Positions 1-6,627 of a stretch of 17,176 nt of DNA are shown here, in pieces. Each line of letters begins with the position of its first letter. The first letter of the stretch is position 1. The position numbers and the translations under genes are program-made. This stretch comes from DATGSF01 sp035302865 (lineage in GTDB: Bacteria; Bacteroidota; Bacteroidia; Chitinophagales; Chitinophagaceae): NCBI GenBank assembly GCA_035302865.1, contig DATGSF010000022.1:1-17176 (forward strand), given 5' to 3'. The notes under the pieces are model-generated. The model was not told the origin of the DNA and ran no database searches. It saw only the letters and a program-made list of their open reading frames with translations.

Positions 1-560
1 ACTTCTACAATTCCCGCACTCATAGCATTTACAAGAGGATTTGTTTGGTAGCAATCCTCAAAATACACTTCCCCACCCACATTAGGAACACCAAGTGAAT
101 TTCCATAAAAACCAATTCCCTCTACTATACCTTTAAATAAAAATTTGGTATGATCCTTATTTAAATCCCCTAAACGCAAGGAGTTTAAACCTGCTATAGG
201 TCTTGCGCCCATAGTAAAAATATCACGGTTTATTCCACCTACGCCAGTGGCTGCTCCATGGAATGGTTCTTTGGCTGATGGTGAGTTATGTGATTCTATT
301 TTAAACACAACGCCTAAGCCATCTCCAATATCTACTAATCCTGCATTTTCTTCACCAGCTGCAACTAGAATTCGAGAGCCTTTTGTTGGCAACTTTTTAA
401 TATATTTAATAGAGTTTTTATAGCTACAATGTTCACTCCACATAACAGAGTACATTGCTAATTCAGTAAAATTAGGCGTACGACCTAAAATTTCTTTAAT
501 TGATTCAAATTCAGATTCTAATAATCCTAATTGTATCGCTTGTTCAAGAGTTGCTTCCAT
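1..560 (-). CDS. purL: Phosphoribosylformylglycinamidine synthase subunit PurL (partial, N-terminal part)
   Basis: PurL converts FGAR to FGAM in the fourth step of de novo purine synthesis, using ATP and ammonia delivered from glutamine. About 186 N-terminal residues are visible; the 3' end lies beyond the left edge of the window. Seen directly: MWSEHCSYK at residues 40-48, with the catalytic-region His44, then KIESHN, GAATGVGGI and FTMGARPIAGLNSLR, all typical of PurL. The protein begins only about 40 residues before the SEHCSYK motif. This is the short form (as in Bacillus), which works with separate PurS and PurQ subunits; the long single-chain form carries a much longer N-terminal region. 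The ATG at 558-560 is the only sensible start. It is separated by 115 nt from the upstream aminotransferase gene and has its own promoter candidate at 600-607. Confidence 0.95.
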   Translation of the reverse strand, partial: MEATLEQAIQLGLLESEFESIKEILGRTPNFTELAMYSVMWSEHCSYKNSIKYIKKLPTKGSRILVAAGEENAGLVDIGDGLGVVFKIESHNSPSAKEPFHGAATGVGGINRDIFTMGARPIAGLNSLRLGDLNKDHTKFLFKGIVEGIGFYGNSLGVPNVGGEVYFEDCYQTNPLVNAMSAGIVE

Positions 561-599
561 CTTGTATATTGATTAGATAAATAAAAAATTTATAGTTTA

Positions 600-607
600 C
601 AAAATTA
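600..607 (-). promoter_or_regulatory. Candidate Bacteroidota -7 element upstream of purL
   Basis: On the minus strand the sequence is TAATTTTG, an exact match to the Bacteroidota -7 consensus TAnnTTTG, 39 nt before the purL ATG. No clear -33 TTG lies at the expected distance upstream. The match suggests that purL can be transcribed separately from the genes before it. Confidence 0.4.
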
Positions 608-675
608 CATTTAAAGATTTAAAATCTAAAGTTTCTCATTAAAAACATAACATTTTTAATCTAAAAAACTACAGT

Positions 676-1824
676 TTATTGATTCCCTAAATATAATACA
701 ATTTCATTTAATTCTTTAATAATAAACTCCAGTTCTTCTATTTTAAGTTCAGAATGCATTGGCAAAGATAAAACACTTGGAGTAAGAGTGTTTGTAACTG
801 AAAGATCATGTAAAACAACCTTTTGATAATTTTTAAACATAACTTGTTCATGACATGGAACAGGATAATAAATCATACTAGGAATACCCTTTTCCATTAA
901 ATAGCTTTGCACTTCATTTCTAGAAATATGTGCTGCTAATTTTATAGTATATTGATGGTAAACATGATAAGCTTTAGAATCTCTAGCGGGAGTAGTTATA
1001 AATGGATTTTCTTCTAAACCTTTATCATAAATATCAGCTGCCTGCCTTCTTCGCTCACAATAAGTATCTAAATGAGGTAATTTAGCAGAAAGAACAACCG
1101 CTTGTAAAGAATCCAAGCGACTATTACATCCAATTATTTCATGATAATAGCGTACTTTTTGTCCATGATTAGCAATCATTTTTAACTTTTCTGCCAATAC
1201 ATCGTCATTTGTAAATATGGCACCGCCATCACCGTATGCTCCTAAATTTTTTGAAGGAAAAAATGAAGTACAACCTATCGTACCAATAGTTCCTAATTTA
1301 TATGTATTACCGTCATCAGAATAATAAGATCCTCCTAATGCTTGGGCAGTGTCTTCAATGACAGGAATATCAAATTCGTTAGCAATTTCTAAAATAGCAT
1401 CCATATTTGCTGCTTGCCCATATAAATGCACTGGAATTATAGCTTTTGTTTTATTTGTAATTGCATTTTTTAATGCTTTTATATCCATATTAAAATAATC
1501 TGGATCCACATCAACAAAAACAGGTGTTAAACCCAATAAAGCAACTACTTCGACAGTAGCTATATATGTAAACGAGGGAGTAATCACTTCATCACCTGGT
1601 TTTAAACCCAAAGCCATTAAAGCTATTTGCAAAGCATCCGTACCATTACCACAGGGAATTACATGCTTTACACCTAAATAAGTGGATAGTGAATCAGCAA
1701 ATTGTTGAACTTGAGGTCCATTTATAAAGCTTGCATTATCTAAAACCTCATCAAAGCCCTTTTGAATTTCATTTTTTAAAGGAAGATATTGTCTTTTCAA
1801 ATCTACCATTGAAATTCCTTCCAT
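676..1824 (-). CDS. DegT/DnrJ/EryC1/StrS-family PLP-dependent sugar aminotransferase
   Basis: The family transfers an amino group, usually from glutamate, to a nucleotide-activated keto-sugar for surface polysaccharide or glycan synthesis. About 382 residues, full length for the family. Visible landmarks are CGNGTDALQIAL and PSFTYIATVE near the N-terminus, VIEDTAQALGG (PLP-ring Asp), and FFPSKNLGAYGDGGA with the Schiff-base lysine at about residue 192. The start is uncertain. The ATG at 1822-1824 (MEGISMVDLK) is chosen because relatives begin a few residues before the conserved VDL; the ATG at 1837-1839 would add five residues and overlap the pyrB stop by 11 nt. It lies 4 nt after pyrB, so it is almost surely cotranscribed with it, although no other sugar-nucleotide gene is in the window. 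The substrate cannot be read from the sequence. Confidence 0.9.
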   Translation of the reverse strand: MEGISMVDLKRQYLPLKNEIQKGFDEVLDNASFINGPQVQQFADSLSTYLGVKHVIPCGNGTDALQIALMALGLKPGDEVITPSFTYIATVEVVALLGLTPVFVDVDPDYFNMDIKALKNAITNKTKAIIPVHLYGQAANMDAILEIANEFDIPVIEDTAQALGGSYYSDDGNTYKLGTIGTIGCTSFFPSKNLGAYGDGGAIFTNDDVLAEKLKMIANHGQKVRYYHEIIGCNSRLDSLQAVVLSAKLPHLDTYCERRRQAADIYDKGLEENPFITTPARDSKAYHVYHQYTIKLAAHISRNEVQSYLMEKGIPSMIYYPVPCHEQVMFKNYQKVVLHDLSVTNTLTPSVLSLPMHSELKIEELEFIIKELNEIVLYLGNQ

Positions 1825-1828
1825 TTTA

Positions 1829-2767
1829 TTATTCTTCATGTATTTCTGATTTTTTTCCAGCAAGAAGATAAAGAGCAGCCATTCTAACGGCAACACCATT
1901 TTGAACTTGATCTAAGATTATAGACTGTTGCGAATCTGCCACATCTGAAGAAAGCTCTATACCTCTATTTATAGGACCTGGATGCATTACTATAATTTCT
2001 TTATTTAAACTATCTAACATTTCTTTATTAATTCCATAATATAAAGAATATTCTCTTAAACTTGAAAAAAGTGCTTTGTTTTGTCTCTCTAACTGAATAC
2101 GGAGCACATTAGCCACATCACACCATTCTAGTGTTTCTCGTACATTATAAGAAACTTCAACACCAAAGGATTTTATATACTTAGGAATTAAAGTAGGAGG
2201 TCCACAAACTCTAACTTTTGCACCCATTTTTGAAAGTAAATACATATTACTCATTGCCACTCGTGAATGCGAGATATCACCTATAATTGCTATTTTTTTA
2301 TTCTTGAGTGTTCCTAATTTTTCCAAAATAGAAAACCCATCTAATAATGCTTGTGTTGGATGTTCATTTATACCATCTCCAGCATTTAATACTGCAGCAT
2401 CAATATGTTGACTTAAAAAATGAGGAGCACCTGTAGCAGAATGACGCATAACAACCATATCCACTTTCATTGCTAAAATATTATTAACAGTATCGATTAA
2501 ACTCTCTCCCTTTTTAACGGAACTTGAAGAAGCAGCAAAATTAATAGTATCTGCACTTAATCTTTTTTCTGCTAATTCAAAGGATATCTTTGTGCGGGTT
2601 GAATTCTCATAAAACAAATTAACAATGGTGGTATCACGTAAAGTGGGTACTTTTTTAATAGGTCTTTGCAAAACCTCTTTAAAATGTGCTGCTGTATTAA
2701 AAATCAGCTGTATATCCTCAGGAGTTAAATCCTTTATGCCTAATAAATGTTTTACGGATAATGCCAC
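1829..2767 (-). CDS. pyrB: Aspartate carbamoyltransferase catalytic subunit
   Basis: Joins carbamoyl phosphate and aspartate to N-carbamoylaspartate, the committed step of pyrimidine synthesis, in the cytoplasm. 312 residues, normal for a catalytic chain. Seen: the carbamoyl-phosphate loop FYENSTRTKISFELA (STRT at residues 56-59), SSVKKGESLIDT with the active-site Ser/Lys, HPTQALLD, and HPGPINRG near the C-terminus. The start is GTG at 2765-2767 (MALSVKHLLGI): the same frame is closed by a stop at 2783-2785 and has no ATG between, and the predicted N-terminus lines up with related enzymes. It follows pyrR by 15 nt. No regulatory-chain gene (pyrI) is adjacent, so activity as a plain catalytic trimer is likely but not shown. 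Confidence 0.96.
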   Translation of the reverse strand: MALSVKHLLGIKDLTPEDIQLIFNTAAHFKEVLQRPIKKVPTLRDTTIVNLFYENSTRTKISFELAEKRLSADTINFAASSSSVKKGESLIDTVNNILAMKVDMVVMRHSATGAPHFLSQHIDAAVLNAGDGINEHPTQALLDGFSILEKLGTLKNKKIAIIGDISHSRVAMSNMYLLSKMGAKVRVCGPPTLIPKYIKSFGVEVSYNVRETLEWCDVANVLRIQLERQNKALFSSLREYSLYYGINKEMLDSLNKEIIVMHPGPINRGIELSSDVADSQQSIILDQVQNGVAVRMAALYLLAGKKSEIHEE

Positions 2768-2782
2768 TTTATTATTTATTTT

Positions 2783-3337
2783 TTAATTTTCATGTTCTTT
2801 TAAAACTACTTCATCCTCTTGCGTTTCATTTTTCCATTGTACCCGAACCTTTTGAGCCCCAACTGCATCTACGGTCATCCCTACAAAGTCAGGTTGTATC
2901 GGCACCTCTCGATGAAACCTTCTATCTATTAATACCAATAATTCAATTTCTGAAGGACGACCATGCGCTAATAAAGCATCCAAGCCAGCACGAATAGTGC
3001 GCCCAGTAAATAAAACATCATCAATCAGCACCACTTTTTTACCGCTCAAAGAAATTGGGATATTAGTTGATTTTGCAATTGGGAGATTATCAGAGCTTGT
3101 ATTGAAATCATCTCTATAAAAGGTAATATCTAACTCTCCATACAATATTTCTAAATCAGGAAATTGCTTTTTTAAGGTTTTAACAATACGATTTGCTAAA
3201 AATACTCCTCTAGGTTGTAAGCCTATAAAAATAGTATTTTCAAAAGGATAATGCACTTCTGCTAACTCATACACTAAGCGATCAATCGTTATTGCTAATT
3301 GGTCTTTATCAAATATTGTACGTACTGCTTGACTCAT
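2783..3337 (-). CDS. pyrR: PyrR-type bifunctional uracil phosphoribosyltransferase / pyrimidine regulator
   Basis: A 184-residue phosphoribosyltransferase with the PRPP loop VVLIDDVLFTGRTIRAGLDA (residues 102-121) and the PyrR-like signatures GLQPRGVFLA and LIDRRFHREVPIQPDFVG. In Firmicutes PyrR binds pyr mRNA in a UMP-dependent way and also makes UMP from uracil and PRPP. Its place directly before pyrB fits a pyrimidine role. I see no PyrR-binding attenuator (anti-antiterminator hairpin plus terminator) in the 15-nt gap to pyrB or in the 4-nt gap from pdxH. RNA attenuation inside this operon is therefore not supported, and the salvage activity is the safer call. ATG at 3335-3337. Confidence 0.93.
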   Translation of the reverse strand: MSQAVRTIFDKDQLAITIDRLVYELAEVHYPFENTIFIGLQPRGVFLANRIVKTLKKQFPDLEILYGELDITFYRDDFNTSSDNLPIAKSTNIPISLSGKKVVLIDDVLFTGRTIRAGLDALLAHGRPSEIELLVLIDRRFHREVPIQPDFVGMTVDAVGAQKVRVQWKNETQEDEVVLKEHEN

Positions 3338-3341
3338 ATTA

Positions 3342-3986
3342 TTAAGGTGCTAATCTATATATTTTCCAATTACTATCCGCTAATTTTTCAAAGGCTATTC
3401 TATCATGAAGACGACTTTCTCTACCTTGCCAAAACTCCATAAAATAGGGTTTTACTATGTACCCTCCCCAATGTTCTGGTCGTTGAATACTGGAAGGATC
3501 CGATGCTGCTTGCTCCTCTAATTGTTTTTGCTTTTTTTCTAAAACATCTCTACTTTTAATAATTTGACTTTGTGGTGAAGCTAAAGCACCAATACGACTA
3601 CCCAAAGGGCGACTATTAAAATACTCTTCAGACTCCTCAGCACTTATTTTTTCAACCCTTCCTTCTATACGAACCTGTCTTTCCAATTCTTTCCAAAAGA
3701 ATAATAGAGAAACTTTATTATGCTTCTCCATTTGTTTTCCTTTATTACTTTGATAATTTGTAAAAAATACAAATCCTTTACTGTTTATTTCCTTTAACAA
3801 GACTATTCTAGCATGAGGAATGCCAGCATCATCAACAGTTGCTAAAGTCATAGCATTCGACTCGCTTATTTGAGAGTCTATCGCATCTTTAAACCATTTT
3901 TCAAAGAAAACAATAGGATCTAAACCTACCTCTTCTTCACTTAAGGCCTTTTGTTTATATTCTACTCTAATAGATGAAATATCCAA
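3342..3986 (-). CDS. pdxH: Pyridoxamine/pyridoxine 5'-phosphate oxidase
   Basis: FMN-dependent oxidase that makes pyridoxal 5'-phosphate from PNP or PMP. 214 residues, the usual length. Seen: ARIVLLKEINSKGFVFFTNY (FMN/PLP region), SLLFFWKELERQVRIEG, SRPLGSRIGALASPQSQ, and the diagnostic C-terminal run FWQGRESRLHDR ending in WKIYRLAP. The start appears to be TTG at 3984-3986. The conserved N-terminal piece IRVEYKQKALSEEE begins five residues later, a stop lies two codons upstream, and the next in-frame ATG would delete the conserved N-terminus. It lies 3 nt after the stop of the 46-codon gene and 4 nt before pyrR, so translation is probably coupled. PLP made here is the cofactor of the aminotransferase further along the operon; any functional link is inference. 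Confidence 0.95.
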   Translation of the reverse strand: MDISSIRVEYKQKALSEEEVGLDPIVFFEKWFKDAIDSQISESNAMTLATVDDAGIPHARIVLLKEINSKGFVFFTNYQSNKGKQMEKHNKVSLLFFWKELERQVRIEGRVEKISAEESEEYFNSRPLGSRIGALASPQSQIIKSRDVLEKKQKQLEEQAASDPSSIQRPEHWGGYIVKPYFMEFWQGRESRLHDRIAFEKLADSNWKIYRLAP

Positions 3987-3989
3987 AAC

Positions 3990-4130
3990 TTAATCGTTTA
4001 AATCAGATGTATCTAAATATTTGTACATTACAAATATCCATACGATAACAAATACAATAACTAAAGCTAGTGAAACCGCAGCACCTACTTTATCTATAGC
4101 CCAATAAGAATTTAATAATACTGATTGCAT
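3990..4130 (-). CDS. Small single-pass membrane protein (46 aa), unrecognised
   Basis: A short open frame from ATG at 4128-4130 to TAA at 3990-3992. The product starts MQSVLLNSYWAIDKVG, has one hydrophobic segment at about residues 16-36 (rich in Val, Ile, Leu, Ala), and ends in a short acidic tail, YLDTSDLND. It is likely real: it fills a gap that would otherwise be empty in a packed operon, stops 3 nt before the TTG start of pdxH, and has an exact TAnnTTTG promoter match about 37 nt upstream. Its place just after ccmB is where ccmC and then the tiny membrane protein CcmD often lie, and its size and single span are CcmD-like. However, the sequence shows no clear CcmD signature and no ccmC is present between. 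Function unknown. Confidence 0.6.
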   Translation of the reverse strand: MQSVLLNSYWAIDKVGAAVSLALVIVFVIVWIFVMYKYLDTSDLND

Positions 4131-4166
4131 AATTAAAAATTATTAAAAGTTTGAATTTTATAAAGC

Positions 4167-4174
4167 CAAAGGTA
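4167..4174 (-). promoter_or_regulatory. Candidate -7 element upstream of the small membrane protein gene and pdxH-pyrR-pyrB
   Basis: On the minus strand this is TACCTTTG, an exact TAnnTTTG match, preceded by CCCTTTG. A start site just downstream would give a leader of about 30 nt before the ATG at 4130. It lies in the 83-nt gap after ccmB, so the block from the 46-codon gene to the aminotransferase may form its own transcript. No -33 TTG at usual spacing. Confidence 0.5.
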
Positions 4175-4213
4175 CAAAGGGATTTTAATATTTCTCTATT
4201 TTTTACAAAAAAT

Positions 4214-4873
4214 CTATTCTTGCCATAAGAATGGAAATAAAATACTCGCTAAAGCAAATATTAAAATCGCTAAAAAACCCATAATTAAAAACATACTTCC
4301 TAAACCTTGTTGCTCCGCAGCTCCTAACATACTTGCTTGACTCATTTTACTTAAAATAATCAACATTGGTATTGCAATTGGAAAGCCTAAAATAGCCATC
4401 ATTGCAGCATTTTGTCTAGCTTGCGCCGCAATTGCAGATAAAAAAGTAAATAACAAGCCCAAACTTAATGAACCCAATAAAGCTACAAACATAAATAACA
4501 ACCAATCTCGTAAAGGATTCCCTAATAACAATAAAAAGAAGGCAAAACTTATTAATGTCATTCCTAAGCTTAAAAAGAAGCTATATATTAATTTAGATAA
4601 TACAAACTGCACAGGAGAAACTAAAGTGTAATAATAACGCAAACGTTCTGGTTTTTCCTGTAAAAAACTCTTAGCTACCGTATTAACAGTGATAAATAAT
4701 TGCGCTATCCAAAACAAAGCATTCCATATCTCCACATCTGGCTGTCCGGTCATCATATATAAACTAAAAACCGTACTTACCATATACAATATCATCCCAA
4801 AAAGAGTTTGCTTTTGCCTAAATTCAAGCAGTACTTCTTTCCTTATTAGTAAAATTACGGGCTGATTTTTCAT
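4214..4873 (-). CDS. ccmB: Heme exporter / cytochrome c maturation protein CcmB
   Basis: Integral membrane subunit of the CcmABC transporter used in system I cytochrome c maturation. 219 residues, the usual length, with about six hydrophobic segments. Family-like stretches are the N-terminal LIRKEVLLEFRQKQTL (cytoplasmic), FWIAQLFITVNTVAKSFLQE, and LFTFLSAIAAQARQNAAMMA followed by a Pro-containing span FPIAIPMLIIL. The ATG at 4871-4873 follows the nitroreductase stop by 2 nt. Oddly, neither ccmA nor ccmC is next to it. In many relatives ccmC (ccsA) comes directly after ccmB; here a 46-codon membrane protein follows after 83 nt. The rest of the ccm set must lie elsewhere. Confidence 0.9.
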   Translation of the reverse strand: MKNQPVILLIRKEVLLEFRQKQTLFGMILYMVSTVFSLYMMTGQPDVEIWNALFWIAQLFITVNTVAKSFLQEKPERLRYYYTLVSPVQFVLSKLIYSFFLSLGMTLISFAFFLLLLGNPLRDWLLFMFVALLGSLSLGLLFTFLSAIAAQARQNAAMMAILGFPIAIPMLIILSKMSQASMLGAAEQQGLGSMFLIMGFLAILIFALASILFPFLWQE

Positions 4874-4875
4874 AT

Positions 4876-5475
4876 TTACTCTTTAATCCATTGGGTTTTT
4901 TCATCAAGACTTATTCTTCTTTTTGCCTCTTTATCTAATTCAGTATCTAAATATCCAAGATATACTAAAGCTACTACCTGATCCTCTTCTTTAATCCCTA
5001 AATATTCTTTCATTTTATCAGAATAAGTCATACCTCCAGAATTCCAAATTGCTGCTAATCCTAAAGCCTCTGCTCCTAATAAAATATTTTGAACTGCAGC
5101 ACAACAAGCAGCATATTCTTCAAAGTCTGGAATTTTAACACCTTCAGTTCTCTCCATTGACACTACAATTAAATGAGATGCAAATTGATATAAGCTACCA
5201 AATAAATCTCGCTTGGTTGTATTTCTAATCGCTTCATCAGTACCTTCCCAATAAAGTTTAGCATGATTTTCACAAAAAGCTTCTAAACCTTTATCAGCAT
5301 AAACTTGAAATCTCCATGGTTCTGTCCGTCCATGAGTTGGAGCACAATCAGCTAATTCTAATAAACTTTCTATAGTTGCGTCTTCAATTTTCTTTCCATT
5401 CATTAATTGGGCTTTCCTAGTTCGCCTCTCTTTAATAATTTTAGATAAGATGAAAAATTGATTATTTGTCTCCAT
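4876..5475 (-). CDS. Nitroreductase-family FMN oxidoreductase
   Basis: A cytoplasmic flavoprotein of about 199 residues in the NADH/NADPH nitroreductase superfamily. Seen: the N-terminal FMN-phosphate contact region IIKERRTRKAQ (Arg17, Arg18), SLLELADCAPTHGRTEPWRF (FMN binding and substrate pocket), CAAVQNILLGAEALGLAAIW, and the C-terminal VVALVYLGYLD. The order and spacing of these blocks are those of the family. Substrates range from nitroaromatics to quinones and flavins and cannot be told from sequence. ATG at 5473-5475; the stop is 2 nt before ccmB, so the two are cotranscribed. A -7 element match lies at 5493-5500. Confidence 0.88.
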   Translation of the reverse strand: METNNQFFILSKIIKERRTRKAQLMNGKKIEDATIESLLELADCAPTHGRTEPWRFQVYADKGLEAFCENHAKLYWEGTDEAIRNTTKRDLFGSLYQFASHLIVVSMERTEGVKIPDFEEYAACCAAVQNILLGAEALGLAAIWNSGGMTYSDKMKEYLGIKEEDQVVALVYLGYLDTELDKEAKRRISLDEKTQWIKE

Positions 5476-5492
5476 TATTTATAATTTGCCAA

Positions 5493-5500
5493 CAAAACTA
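5493..5500 (-). promoter_or_regulatory. Candidate -7 element upstream of the nitroreductase-ccmB pair
   Basis: Minus-strand TAGTTTTG, an exact TAnnTTTG match ending 17 nt before the nitroreductase ATG. No -33 TTG at the usual spacing. A start here would give a leader of only about 10 nt. Confidence 0.45.
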
Positions 5501-5999
5501 ATGGATTTATTCCTAATTTACTTTGTTTTTATTAACTAAAAGATAGTTTATCCTTTATTACCTTATACCTATTTTTCAAAAAAGCACTTTATGAAAAAAA
5601 ATATTTCTAAGAATTTGTAATTAAAAAGAATAAAAATTAGCTTTTAAAAATAAAATATTATTTGTTCAAAACGCACTCATTATTGTAAAATCACACAAAT
5701 TGAGAAATAAACTCTTGAAATGAAAAAAATATTGCTACAATACTTAAATCTACAAATAATAAAATTTTAAATTTATCATTAGGGATAAAAAAATAAAAAA
5801 AGATAAGTATAATACATTTAAAAGTCAGCATTACTAATAACAATAACTCCTGCAAAAAAGCAATAATCGAATTTCAACGTAAGGAAAAAAATACAGTAAA
5901 ATGTAAAAAAGAAAAGACAATTGCTTTTGAAAAAAAGCTCAATTAAGCCATAATTTGAAATTATTTTTTTATTTTCGGTAAAATTCAAATTTATTTTAC
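5501..5999. other. AT-rich intergenic stretch with no supported gene
   Basis: About 500 nt of very AT-rich DNA between the divergent nitroreductase and gmhA genes. I find no tRNA-like fold, no strong hairpin, no long repeat and no convincing coding frame. A 63-codon minus-strand frame (5818-6009) overlaps the gmhA start and has a Phe-, Cys- and Lys-rich composition expected of read-through in poly-A/T DNA. It must hold the gmhA promoter, but the best motif there, TAATTTG within 5951-5970, is one base short of the consensus. Confidence 0.5.
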
Positions 6000-6575
6000 A
6001 TGCAATCAAAGATAAACAGCATCATTTCTGAGTCTATAGCGACCAAAAAAGCAATTTTAGAAAATGAAGACTTACTTGCAAAAACCCAAGAAGTCATAAA
6101 CATAATCACAAATGCATTTAAAAATGGAAATGCCTTGTATTTTTGCGGAAATGGTGGTAGTGCGGCAGATGCACAACATTTGGCTGCAGAGTTCTCGGGT
6201 AGATTTTATAAAGATAGAAAGCCCTTACCTTCAGAAGCACTACATTGTAACACTTCCTATTTAACCGCTGTTGGTAATGATTATGGTTACTCCTATATTT
6301 ACAGTAGATTAATTGAAGGATTAGGAAAAGAAGGAGACATCTTGATCGGCTTATCCACCTCTGGAAACTCTAAAAATATTATTGAAGCATTTAAAAAGGC
6401 TAAAGAATTGGGGATTTTGACAATTGCATTTACTGGTAAAGATGGAGGAAAGCTAAAAGATTGTACTGATTATTTAATAAATGTGCCAAGTGAAGACACT
6501 CCGAGAATTCAAGAATCTCATATAATGCTAGGACATATTATCTGTGAAATAGTGGAAGCCAATCTTTTTCCTTAA
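6000..6575 (+). CDS. gmhA: Sedoheptulose-7-phosphate isomerase (GmhA), SIS domain
   Basis: Turns sedoheptulose 7-phosphate into D-glycero-manno-heptose 7-phosphate, the first step of ADP-/GDP-heptose synthesis for LPS core or glycoprotein heptose. 191 residues, full length. Seen: YFCGNGGSAADAQHLAAEFS (residues 47-66, with metal/active-site His60 and Glu64), the sugar-phosphate SIS loop STSGNSKN (119-126), and TPRIQESHIMLGHIICE (167-183) with the family's catalytic His in the C-terminal helix. The ATG at 6000-6002 puts the start at the usual distance before the SIS domain. No other heptose gene is adjacent. It converges with the BatB-BatC fusion gene and shares an inverted repeat with it at 6598-6627. 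Confidence 0.93.
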   Translation: MQSKINSIISESIATKKAILENEDLLAKTQEVINIITNAFKNGNALYFCGNGGSAADAQHLAAEFSGRFYKDRKPLPSEALHCNTSYLTAVGNDYGYSYIYSRLIEGLGKEGDILIGLSTSGNSKNIIEAFKKAKELGILTIAFTGKDGGKLKDCTDYLINVPSEDTPRIQESHIMLGHIICEIVEANLFP

Positions 6576-6597
6576 TTGTACATTTCTTACTATTTAA

Positions 6598-6627
6598 GAT
6601 TTACTGGTTAAATAAAACCAGTAAATC
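6598..6627. terminator. Inverted repeat between convergent gmhA and the bat fusion gene
   Basis: Perfect 12-bp arms (GATTTACTGGTT at 6598-6609 and its complement at 6616-6627) around a 6-nt AAATAA loop. It sits in the 50-nt convergent gap and overlaps the stop codon of the minus-strand gene. A short T run follows at some distance on the plus strand. It may act as a bidirectional terminator, though without an immediate long U tract it is weaker than the other two in this window. Confidence 0.55.

Noticed and set aside
2761..2997. 78-codon plus-strand frame
   Set aside because: Lies opposite pyrR, whose domain motifs are intact; a mirror frame with no family resemblance.
3342..3345. PyrR-dependent attenuator near pyrR/pyrB
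   Set aside because: The gaps around pyrR are only 4 and 15 nt and contain no paired terminator/antiterminator stems.
5818..6009. 63-codon minus-strand frame upstream of gmhA
   Set aside because: Overlaps the gmhA start, has a Phe/Cys/Lys/Ile-rich composition expected from translated A/T-rich DNA, no recognisable domain, and no promoter or neighbour support.
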